Position numbers and translations under genes: made by a program. Below, in pieces: positions 1 through 6,408 of a stretch of 9,414 nucleotides of DNA. The stretch is from Bryobacterales bacterium. Lineage in GTDB: Bacteria; Acidobacteriota; Terriglobia; Bryobacterales; Bryobacteraceae. The notes beneath the pieces were generated by a model. The model had not been told where the DNA came from. It searched no databases and saw only the letters and a program-made list of their open reading frames with translations. Every line of letters starts with the position of its first letter. The stretch's first letter is position 1. The stretch spans positions 1 to 9,414 of the forward strand of contig JAUZEU010000234.1 in the NCBI GenBank assembly GCA_030838885.1. Reading direction: 5' to 3'.

Positions 1-712
1 GCACAAGTCCCTTCAGATGATCTTCATCCAGCGCCTTCATGCCGTCTTCAAATTCCCGGCCTGTGGTCTCATTAAACTGTTCAATCCGGATGTAACCAAT
101 GCCCGGTTTGAGCGCAAAAATCTCGGGGACGCTCTTGCGGCTGATCTCATCGCGAACGATGTCGAATATTACAGGCTTCTCGATGCCCTCGCGAGCAACC
201 TTGATCTGAACCGGAGTACCCTTAGGCCCCTTCAACAGGTCCGCAACCTTCGTCGAATCAAGACCCTCGGTCGATTTGTCGTTCACCTCAATAATGATGT
301 CGCCTGGACGGAGCCCAGCCTTATAAGCGGGCGAACCGACGAACGGAGCGATCACGATTGTCTTGCCATTGCGCCCCTGCACCTGCATCCCGACCCCGTA
401 ATAATGACCGCGCTGATCTTCTCTCAGCCCCTCAAAGTCCTTCGGATCGAAGAAGTTAGAGTGCGGATCGAGCGTGCGCAGCATACCTGGAATAGCGCCT
501 TTATAAATGGCTTTATCCGAACTCACCGGGTCAGCAAAATTCTGTTCGACGGTGGAATAAACCTTGGTGAATGCCTGCATACTCGTCTTGACGTCGTCGT
601 CAGAAGACGCTGCGGAAGCGACCTGAACCTTAGGTCCGTAAACGCCGCCTATCAGGGCGCACAACAGAACCAGCAGGGGTATGGGGAAGAAAGACCGGCG
701 ACGAAGGGGCAT
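1..712 (-). CDS. S41-family C-terminal processing peptidase (CtpA/Prc type), N-terminal part
   Basis: Partial gene: the ATG is at 712 and the reading frame runs off the left edge after 237 residues. The protein begins with a basic stretch and a hydrophobic segment (about residues 8-24), so it is exported or membrane-anchored. A helical N-terminal region follows, with the sequence TLDPHSNFFDP (80-90) typical of the family. Next is a PDZ domain at about 103-188, with its GLRPGD motif near 133-138. The start of the S41 core (GIGYIRIEQF, 204-213) precedes the cut. The catalytic Ser/Lys region lies outside the window and cannot be checked. Family members cleave proteins at their C-terminal tails in the periplasm, with the PDZ domain recognising the tail. 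No other in-frame start lies just upstream. A GGA is present but sits about 16 nt from the ATG, too far for a good ribosome binding site. It is the last gene of the leftward run seen here, 63 nt after the thioredoxin-fold gene. Confidence 0.93.
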   Translation of the reverse strand, partial: MPLRRRSFFPIPLLVLLCALIGGVYGPKVQVASAASSDDDVKTSMQAFTKVYSTVEQNFADPVSSDKAIYKGAIPGMLRTLDPHSNFFDPKDFEGLREDQRGHYYGVGMQVQGRNGKTIVIAPFVGSPAYKAGLRPGDIIIEVNDKSTEGLDSTKVADLLKGPKGTPVQIKVAREGIEKPVIFDIVRDEISRKSVPEIFALKPGIGYIRIEQFNETTGREFEDGMKALDEDHLKGLV

Positions 713-739
713 GCCGAGTTTGGTACCGTCCTTTTTAGA

Positions 740-748
740 AGTATAACA
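740..748 (-). promoter_or_regulatory. Candidate extended -10 element before the S41 protease gene
   Basis: On the minus strand the spacer between the thioredoxin-fold gene and the protease gene reads TGTTATACT. This fits the extended -10 pattern TGnTATAAT with one mismatch and lies 27 nt before the ATG at 712. No good -35 hexamer sits 16-18 nt upstream, which extended -10 promoters can tolerate. It would place a transcript start near 733. This is pattern matching only. Confidence 0.3.
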
Positions 749-775
749 ATGCAGATGCAAGCCGGAGCCCAAACG

Positions 776-1321
776 TTACTGTTTTGGCTTGCCTGCTGCT
801 CCCGGCTGTTTCAGCAGTATGTCGAGTTTGTGCCGGATATTGGTGTCCGGATCCTGAAACAGCACGTCGTCGCCCAGGTGTTGGCTCTCGACGACTCCTC
901 GCCGATTGATAAACGCGACAATAGGCACAAAGTAACCCTGTTCCGCAGGTTGTTTCAACCAGTTCATCACGGTCGTCTCGTCGGAGTATCCCACCGGAAA
1001 GCCGCGGGCAAACTGCTCGGTGAAATGCGGCAACCCTGCTTTCGCCCCGGTATCGAACACTACTCCCAGCACCTGCACGCCCTTCGGACCGTACTCTTTT
1101 TGGTACATGTCCAACTGCTGCGCGAAGTGCTGGCAATGGGGGCAGCCAGTCTGCATCATTGCGAAGATCACCACTTTCCCCCTGACGCTGCTCAGCAGTT
1201 TCGTGGATCCATCCGCCATGTGGAGAGCGAACTCCGCAGCTGGCCGCGGCGTTTGGGCAAAAGCAGAAACGGCATGGAAAAGAGAAACGGTAGAAAGGAT
1301 GAAGGGCAGAAGGACTCTCAT
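776..1321 (-). CDS. Exported thioredoxin-fold (redoxin/TlpA-like) protein with CPHC site
   Basis: The product is 181 residues. Residues 1-22 form a clear signal peptide ending in AFA, so it should act in the periplasm. The thioredoxin fold is shown by the beta strand VRGKVVIFAMM, then the redox motif TGCPHC with cysteines at 60 and 63, the strand VQVLGVVFD (82-90), and FVPIVAF (131-137) with the likely cis-proline P133. A CPHC active site is the DsbA-type sequence and suggests disulfide oxidation or reduction. The overall arrangement resembles the AhpC/TSA-redoxin and TlpA families more than DsbA. The partner is unknown. The open frame extends upstream to 1501, but that would overlap the BON gene and bury the signal peptide, so ATG 1321 is chosen. 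The start is preceded by GAGG about 14 nt away and GGA 3 nt away, both poor placements. It begins 34 nt after the BON gene stop, so the two are probably co-transcribed. Confidence 0.85.
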   Translation of the reverse strand: MRVLLPFILSTVSLFHAVSAFAQTPRPAAEFALHMADGSTKLLSSVRGKVVIFAMMQTGCPHCQHFAQQLDMYQKEYGPKGVQVLGVVFDTGAKAGLPHFTEQFARGFPVGYSDETTVMNWLKQPAEQGYFVPIVAFINRRGVVESQHLGDDVLFQDPDTNIRHKLDILLKQPGAAGKPKQ

Positions 1322-1355
1322 GTTTCCATAATCCCCCTCGTGCCCTACCCGCTTG

Positions 1356-1799
1356 CTACTTGCTCGCAGCGATGACGCTTGCGCGCACCGGCCCGGCGCT
1401 ATCCGACCCTGCGCCGTCTGCACGATATCGTGCCAGTCGCGCGGCCGCCTTAGCCCTGGCTTCCTCGGAAATCTGAATGTGATTTTCCACTGCAACAGCA
1501 CCGCCCAACTTCGCTATCCTGGTCGCGACACCTTTGTGCTGAATCACGTTCGTCTTTCCCTCGAGCGTGGCCACCCCGCCCTGTACGGATACCGTGAAGT
1601 GTTCCTTGCCGCTCATTTTCGATCTCGCGAGCCGCGCTTTAATATTTCGCTCAATCTGAGCATCCGGAAGGACACGTGCCCCTTGAGCCGGACTTGCACT
1701 TGTTTTTGGAGCACCGGTTCCACCTGTGGCGACCGATGCTGCCTGGCCCTGCCCCGCAAGTGCGGCGGCCAGTACCAGGGCGCAGAGATATTGCTTCAC
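1356..1799 (-). CDS. Exported BON-domain protein
   Basis: The product is 147 residues with a signal peptide (about 1-20, ending in GQA). A low-complexity Gly/Ser/Thr/Pro linker (21-42) leads to one BON domain at about 46-111. Its features are the helix ARVLPDAQIERNIKARL, the strand HFTVSVQGGVATLEG with the family's central glycines, and the closing strand AVENHIQIS. A basic, alanine-rich helical tail ends the protein. BON domains (OsmY and relatives) are thought to bind phospholipid or other envelope components. OsmY has two copies and this protein has one. The start is a GTG at 1799 preceded by a weak GCGGA, with no better in-frame ATG. It lies 69 nt after the GntR gene and 34 nt before the thioredoxin-fold gene, so an envelope-related sub-operon is plausible. 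No specific function can be assigned. Confidence 0.8.
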   Translation of the reverse strand: MKQYLCALVLAAALAGQGQAASVATGGTGAPKTSASPAQGARVLPDAQIERNIKARLARSKMSGKEHFTVSVQGGVATLEGKTNVIQHKGVATRIAKLGGAVAVENHIQISEEARAKAAARLARYRADGAGSDSAGPVRASVIAASK

Positions 1800-1868
1800 G
1801 CTGATCCGCAGCTTACACCTGCCTGAAGCGCCTGTCTGTACCTCTCAAAACATATTGGGGGTAGCCAG

Positions 1869-2564
1869 TCAGGCCGGAACCGTGGTTTTGAGCAAGGTGC
1901 TCTCGCCCTGCAACAAATGTTCAAACATGAGGGAGCGGGCCCGCTCCGCCTCGCCAGCCTGAATCGCCAAAAGCATCTCTTCATGCGCAACCAGCGGGGT
2001 GCCATCATCCCGCAGCGAAGAAGTTACCGTGAGGCTTCGCGTCATCGCCTGATGCAGAGATGAAAACATTCGCTGGCAAACCCGGTTGCCCGAAGCGCGC
2101 CAGATGGTCTCATGGAACCGGAGATCCTGCTCAGCCAGTTCCTCGGCATCCATTGCGGGATTTGCCTTCATCGCCGCTACCGCCTTGCCCAGTTCCGTCA
2201 GATCGTCTTCGGATCGCCGACTCGCTGCCCGCGCTGCGAGTTCAGGCTCCACAATCCGCCTCGCCTCGAAGAGTTCCTGAAAGGTTATCCCGTCCACCAG
2301 GATAAGGAAATCGAGTGGCGCCCCCAGCATGGTCGAGGCATCGTGCTTCAGGTAAGTGCCATCGCCCACCCGTTGATACACGATACCCATCACATCCAGC
2401 GCCTTAAGCGCCTGGCGGATAGAGCCGCGGTTCACACCGAACTGCCGCGCGAGTTCACGTTCGGGCGGCAGTCTGCTGCCCGGATGAAGCTCACCGCTGG
2501 AGATCATGTCCTTCAACCCCGCCACAAGTGCATGTGTCAGGTCTTTCGCTTTGCGCACCGGCAT
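1869..2564 (-). CDS. FadR/GntR-family transcriptional regulator with FCD domain
   Basis: The 231-residue protein has a GntR winged helix-turn-helix at about 10-72, with the typical RLPPERELARQFGVNRGSIRQAL stretch (31-53) and the wing around VGDGTY. The rest is an FCD ligand-binding domain. The metal-binding pattern of FCD domains is complete: D147 and H151 (DLRFH), H194 (VAHEEML) and H216 (FEHL). Such proteins bind operator palindromes as dimers and are released or activated by small carboxylates or acyl compounds. The ligand cannot be read from sequence. The frame is open back to a TTG at 2603, but the ATG at 2564 has a GGTGA 8 nt upstream and places the HTH at the usual distance from the N-terminus. 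The gene sits between ftsK and the BON gene with no metabolic target beside it, so it may act elsewhere or on the downstream envelope genes. Confidence 0.9.
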   Translation of the reverse strand: MPVRKAKDLTHALVAGLKDMISSGELHPGSRLPPERELARQFGVNRGSIRQALKALDVMGIVYQRVGDGTYLKHDASTMLGAPLDFLILVDGITFQELFEARRIVEPELAARAASRRSEDDLTELGKAVAAMKANPAMDAEELAEQDLRFHETIWRASGNRVCQRMFSSLHQAMTRSLTVTSSLRDDGTPLVAHEEMLLAIQAGEAERARSLMFEHLLQGESTLLKTTVPA

Positions 2565-2649
2565 TCCGGTAGTCACCCCGTTTGAACTCGCCAAGCATAT
2601 CAAAGGGGGCGGCCAAATGCTCAGGTCGAAAGTGAAGGCGGCGAATTGC

Positions 2650-5124
2650 TTAGACGTGATCCACTTCGCGCAGCCAGTCAGGCCGCTTCAGCACCTCGCG
2701 CGGCTTGCTCCCGTCGGGCGGTCCAATGACACCGTCGCGGTACATCGTGTCGAGAATACGCGCCGCGCGGCCGTAACCCAGCCGAAGCCGGCGCTGCAGC
2801 GTGGACGTGGATGCCTTGCCCATTTCGAGCACCACTCGCATCGCCTCTTCATACATCGGATCCTGCTCGCCGCTCGTCGAATCTTCTATTTCCACCTCTC
2901 CGTCTTCGCTCGGAGGAGCGAGGAGGAAGGATTGATCGTATTCAGGCTTGGCCTGCGCCTTCCAGTAATCCACAACTTTGATGATTTCCGTTTCCGTTAC
3001 GAACGCGCCGTGAACGCGTGTCAGCCGGGATGAACCGGGCGGCAGGAACAACATGTCACCCTTGCCCAGCAGATGTTCGGAACCCATCACATCGAGAATG
3101 GTTCGGCTGTCCACGCGGGTCGCCACGCGAAAACTGATTCGCGCCGGAAAGTTTGCTTTGATGATGCCGGTGATGACGTCCACGCTGGGGCGCTGTGTCG
3201 CGAGCACCAAATGCATACCCACGGCGCGCGCCATCTGCGCCAGTCGCGTGACCGATTCCTCTACGTTGCGACCTTCCAGGATCATCAGATCGGCCAATTC
3301 GTCGATCAGGATCAGAATGTACGGCAGGGGCTGCAACTCTTCCGCGGGGGCTGCTTCTTCCTTATCTTCGAAGAGGCTGAGCGGCTGGCCACGCATCTGC
3401 CGGACCTTCTTGTTGTATTGGTCGATATTGCGGGCGCCCTGCTCAGCCAGCAGACGCAGGCGCCGTTCCATTTCAAGCACCGCATTCCGCAGCGCGTTGG
3501 TGGCCTTGCGCGGATCTGTAATCACCGGCGTGAGCAGGTGCGGCACGCCTTCATACATTCCCAGTTCCACCCGTTTCGGATCCACCATGATCATGCGCAC
3601 TTCGTCCGGTGTCGATTTATAGAGGATCGACATGATCAGCGAGTTGATCATGACCGACTTACCGGAACCCGTCGAGCCTGCAATCAGCAGGTGGGGCATG
3701 GTTTCCAGCGCCGCGACTTTGATGCGCCCGTTGATATCCTTGCCCATCGAAATCGTCATGTGAGACGGGGAGGACTCAAACTCTTCCGATTCCAGGACCG
3801 CGCGCAGGCTGATCAGTTCACGTTTCGTATTCGGCACTTCAATGCCGATCGTCGGCTTGCCGGGAATGCGTTCAATGAGAATCGACTCGGCCTGCAGACC
3901 AAGGCAAAGGTCTTCCGTCAACGTAGTAACTTTGGTGTATTTGATGCCCGCTTCCGGCTTGAATTCAAAGGTGGTTACCACCGGGCCCGGGTTGATCTGG
4001 ACGATGGAACCGAACACGTTGAATTCTTCGAGCTTGGATTTGATCACGGCGGCCGTGGTCTTCAACTCCTGCTCGTCGAAGGCAGAGCGGACAGGGATTT
4101 CATTCAGCAGTTCAGTGGAGGGCAGCCGGTAAATAGTGGGCAGCTTAGGGTGGATATCCCGCTTTACCGTTTTGGAAAACGGGAAATCCAGCACGTTGGA
4201 GGGGGGAGGCGGTAATTCATCCAGACGGCAGATCGGAATCTCGCCGGTCCGGACTTCGGTCCCCTCAGCTTCAGGAGCTTCCGCTTCTGATTCCGCTTCT
4301 GCAGCCGCAAGCGGCTCATCCCACGGCATGGTTTCCGATACTATCTCCGGTTGCCGGCGCCCGCGCGTGCGCTGAGTGGGCATCGGTTCGGGCACGATCG
4401 GAGGAGAGAATTCCCCGCCCGATTCCGCCACTGGGTCCGGCTCACTCGCCGCGACCCGCCGTTTCGGCTCCGCCTGGGCAGAAGCCCGCGCTTCCCGCTT
4501 TTCCAAAGCCACCTCCCGCCGGTGTTCCTTCCAGCGGTTCCAGCGATCGCGCACTCCCGCAAAGAACTGCAGCACGGGTCCGAAGAACCTGGCTACAAAG
4601 CCATCAAGCGCCGCGAGCGTGAAGGTGGAGACCAGATACGTAGAAACGATCAGACTGGTTGCCAGTACAACCCCCGCGCCGGCCACATTCAGGCCTTGAC
4701 GGAGAAACCCCGCAACCAGAAACCCTGCCGCACCACCGGGCAGAATCGTATGCTCGAACAGGCGCCACTCCGGCAGCAGGGCGGCGGCCCCGCATGCCGA
4801 AAGCAACAGCAGCGCGCTGCCGAATAACCGGATTAAAGGCGCGGAAACCTCTTCCGAGCGGATCCACTTCCATCCCAGTCCGAAAATCAGCACCGGAAAC
4901 AGAAAAGCCGCCAATCCGAAAGACTGCAGGAAGATGTCCGCAAGGTAAGCCCCTATCGGACCGATCAGGTTCTCCGAATGGACACGGTCCGTGACCGTAT
5001 TCAGTGAAGGATCAGTGGGATGGAACGACGCAAAGCTCAGGAGGACGAGGATGCCTGACGCAAGAAACAGGAATCCCATCACCTCATTGAGGCGTCTGGA
5101 CTGGGTCGGTGTAAAAAGTCTCAT
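2650..5124 (-). CDS. ftsK: DNA translocase FtsK/SpoIIIE
   Basis: An 824-residue septal DNA pump that clears and sorts chromosome termini during division. The N-terminal membrane part has about four hydrophobic spans (roughly 14-34, 62-85, 96-117 and 147-172). A variable Pro/Glu/Ala-rich linker of about 120 residues follows (around 195-315). The motor has Walker A GSTGSGKS (483-490, K489) and Walker B LILIDE (604-609). After an acidic linker, the C-terminal winged-helix gamma domain (about 755-815) contains KASTSTLQRRLRLGYGRAARI, the family signature for reading polar DNA motifs and contacting XerD. The length is near SpoIIIE and well below E. coli FtsK, whose linker is much longer. All parts are intact. 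The start is ATG 5124. No clear Shine-Dalgarno sequence precedes it. A weak extended -10 (TGCGATACT, 5160-5168) lies in the 54-nt spacer after the upstream gene. Confidence 0.97.
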   Translation of the reverse strand: MRLFTPTQSRRLNEVMGFLFLASGILVLLSFASFHPTDPSLNTVTDRVHSENLIGPIGAYLADIFLQSFGLAAFLFPVLIFGLGWKWIRSEEVSAPLIRLFGSALLLLSACGAAALLPEWRLFEHTILPGGAAGFLVAGFLRQGLNVAGAGVVLATSLIVSTYLVSTFTLAALDGFVARFFGPVLQFFAGVRDRWNRWKEHRREVALEKREARASAQAEPKRRVAASEPDPVAESGGEFSPPIVPEPMPTQRTRGRRQPEIVSETMPWDEPLAAAEAESEAEAPEAEGTEVRTGEIPICRLDELPPPPSNVLDFPFSKTVKRDIHPKLPTIYRLPSTELLNEIPVRSAFDEQELKTTAAVIKSKLEEFNVFGSIVQINPGPVVTTFEFKPEAGIKYTKVTTLTEDLCLGLQAESILIERIPGKPTIGIEVPNTKRELISLRAVLESEEFESSPSHMTISMGKDINGRIKVAALETMPHLLIAGSTGSGKSVMINSLIMSILYKSTPDEVRMIMVDPKRVELGMYEGVPHLLTPVITDPRKATNALRNAVLEMERRLRLLAEQGARNIDQYNKKVRQMRGQPLSLFEDKEEAAPAEELQPLPYILILIDELADLMILEGRNVEESVTRLAQMARAVGMHLVLATQRPSVDVITGIIKANFPARISFRVATRVDSRTILDVMGSEHLLGKGDMLFLPPGSSRLTRVHGAFVTETEIIKVVDYWKAQAKPEYDQSFLLAPPSEDGEVEIEDSTSGEQDPMYEEAMRVVLEMGKASTSTLQRRLRLGYGRAARILDTMYRDGVIGPPDGSKPREVLKRPDWLREVDHV

Positions 5125-5178
5125 CCGGCTGGCGGTCGGAAGAAAACCAGAGCAGAACCAGTATCGCAGAAAACTCGC

Positions 5179-5856
5179 TCAACGGTTAGGGCAGGGTTTT
5201 GAGTCGGGGCCAGGAAAGTAGAACACCATTTCGGTCACCACCGGATTCACCTTGCGCATGGCAGGCGTTGACGAAGGCACTGGTTTGTCTCCAATGAGCG
5301 AATGCCGTTCCTCTGAGGTCAAATCAACGGTGAGCGCGCCTCCCCGTTGGCGTTCGCCATCGAGTGTGAGCGTCAGCCGCCCGCCGCATTCGAGCGTCTC
5401 GAGCTTTCCTCCATCCCACGACTGAACATTCCCGCCGTAGTTCATCCCGAATCCCGAAACTGTGAACGGTTTCCCGTTCAGAGCGACCAGTCGGCTCAGT
5501 TGCGTGCCGTCGCTGATGCCATCTGCCGTATGCCATTTGCAGGGGCCGCGCCGCCGACCCCGGCACAGGAAGATCTGTTTTGGATGAGCGCCAGACCCTT
5601 TGCCATCCCACACCACGGCCAGGGATTCCGACGGCGTGGTCTTCGACAGCAGCGTGGCAGGCAGCACGATACCTTCGTCCAGCTCGATCGCGTCGTCTTC
5701 AATCGGTATGGACCCGAACAGTCGGGGCAGATCTGCGCGCACGGTTTTAGCCGTGATCGGTCCTACCCGCTCGCCTGGCACAATCGTCCAGTCGGCATCA
5801 GGTGGTGCTGCAAGCAGCGCCACCTGAGCCATCACCAACAGCACACAGTTGCGCAT
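5179..5856 (-). CDS. Exported protein of unknown function, four cysteines
   Basis: I do not recognise this 225-residue protein. A hydrophobic N-terminus (about 4-17) looks like a short signal peptide. There is no lipobox, so a soluble periplasmic protein is more likely than a lipoprotein. The mature part is mostly beta-prone, with a segment VGPITAKTVRADLPRLFG (31-48) that resembles the start of small periplasmic domains where GPI is followed by a helix and a glycine. Four cysteines (98, 106, 157, 222) could form two disulfides. A glycine-rich stretch, SGFGMNYGGNVQSWDGG, spans 134-150. The ATG directly abuts the stop codon of the DinB-family gene (TAGATG), so translation is probably coupled and the two products may be related in function. 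The steady codon use and the abutting start argue that the gene is real. Confidence 0.75.
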   Translation of the reverse strand: MRNCVLLVMAQVALLAAPPDADWTIVPGERVGPITAKTVRADLPRLFGSIPIEDDAIELDEGIVLPATLLSKTTPSESLAVVWDGKGSGAHPKQIFLCRGRRRGPCKWHTADGISDGTQLSRLVALNGKPFTVSGFGMNYGGNVQSWDGGKLETLECGGRLTLTLDGERQRGGALTVDLTSEERHSLIGDKPVPSSTPAMRKVNPVVTEMVFYFPGPDSKPCPNR

Positions 5857-6381
5857 CTAGACGCTGTACCGGGGCGGAGTAATGCCCTTGTCGCGCAAAT
5901 AAACCTCAGCGTAGCCGCGATGGTGCGAGGTGTGGATGAACGCGTTCAGCACCCAGTCCCAGCCCGTCTGCGCAGGGGTATTCGGGCGACCCGGATAGGA
6001 TTTATCCAGATCAGCATCCGTCAGGTTCTTAATGAGACCGCCGCAGAAGTCGAAAGAATCGGTGAGGTATTTCTTTACGGTTTCTTTGTCGAAGACCTTC
6101 GGCAGCACCAGGTTTTCGGGACTCTCGCCCTTATTGAAGCGCGAAATATAGAACACATTCGCGCTGCCCAGATGCGCGATCAGTTCGCCATAGCCACGCA
6201 TTTCGGGCTTCGGCTTGTGGTCATACGCATTTCCCGGCATGGCATCGGCCACCTGGAGCGTGAAGACCTTCGCCTTTTCCCAACGGGCGGCGAAAACCGG
6301 AATATCCTTCTCACCCGCGATTGCCAGGGGAGCGGCCGCCGCGGCCATAACGGCTGACTGAAGAGCGATTCGACGATTCAT
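5857..6381 (-). CDS. DinB-family putative metalloprotein with N-terminal export signal
   Basis: The product is 174 residues. The C-terminal motif HTSHHRGYAEVYLRDKG with following prolines (150-170) is characteristic of the DinB/YfiT four-helix-bundle superfamily. The likely metal-binding triad is H70 (in ELIAHLGSAN), H150 and H154. Family members include thiol-dependent transferases such as bacillithiol and mycothiol S-transferases, but many have no known reaction and the substrate here is unknown. Residues 1-22 form a positively charged, alanine-rich hydrophobic leader starting NRR, like a signal peptide and loosely like a Tat signal, although the motif is not canonical. Export would be unusual for this mostly cytoplasmic superfamily. 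The start is ATG 6381, which has no Shine-Dalgarno sequence but a TATACT hexamer 8 nt upstream. The gene follows tex by 27 nt and abuts the next gene. Confidence 0.85.
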   Translation of the reverse strand: MNRRIALQSAVMAAAAAPLAIAGEKDIPVFAARWEKAKVFTLQVADAMPGNAYDHKPKPEMRGYGELIAHLGSANVFYISRFNKGESPENLVLPKVFDKETVKKYLTDSFDFCGGLIKNLTDADLDKSYPGRPNTPAQTGWDWVLNAFIHTSHHRGYAEVYLRDKGITPPRYSV

Positions 6382-6389
6382 TGGAAAAA

Positions 6390-6395
6390 AGTATA
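6390..6395 (-). promoter_or_regulatory. Candidate -10 hexamer before the DinB-family gene
   Basis: The minus strand reads TATACT here, matching five of six bases of TATAAT, in the 27-nt spacer between tex and the DinB-family gene. The hexamer ends 8 nt before the ATG at 6381, so a transcript starting at the usual distance would begin at or just before the start codon and be nearly leaderless. No convincing -35 hexamer is present 17 nt upstream, where the DNA is still tex coding sequence. Confidence 0.3.
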
Positions 6396-6408
6396 CAACC
6401 CGCCTGCT

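Noticed and set aside
713..775. Possible intrinsic terminator between the thioredoxin-fold gene and the protease gene
   Set aside because: No GC-rich stem followed by a T-run could be found on the minus strand in this spacer.
17..1375. Long plus-strand open frame opposite the protease and redox genes
   Set aside because: Its translation is rich in Arg/His/Leu with no recognisable domain, and it lies opposite two well-supported minus-strand genes. It is an antisense shadow in GC-rich DNA.
2568..2577. GGT-N4-ACC half-palindrome at the regulator start, resembling FadR-type operators
   Set aside because: The usual FadR-family core has a different spacer and extends further outwards. The flanks here do not pair, so the match is too short to call an operator.
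3631..3652. Perfect 8-bp inverted repeat CATGATCA/TGATCATG with a 6-nt loop
   Set aside because: It lies inside ftsK just after the Walker A motif and follows from the codons for the conserved Met-Ile...Leu-Ile-Met segment. No regulatory role is needed to explain it.
3073..4215. Plus-strand open frame of 380 codons opposite ftsK
   Set aside because: It is fully antisense to the conserved FtsK motor, with a His/Arg/Gln-rich composition typical of reverse-frame readings.
5189..5196. GGGCAGGG, matching the E. coli FtsK-orienting motif GGGNAGGG, just upstream of ftsK
   Set aside because: Matches also occur on the opposite strand at 1343-1350 and 1747-1754, so there is no strand skew. One or two are expected by chance in GC-rich DNA of this length, and the motif used in this lineage is unknown.
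5347..6357. Plus-strand open frame of 336 codons opposite the DinB and unknown-protein genes
   Set aside because: It has no signal, domain or ribosome binding site, and the opposite strand encodes a clear DinB-family protein abutting a second gene. It is treated as a shadow.
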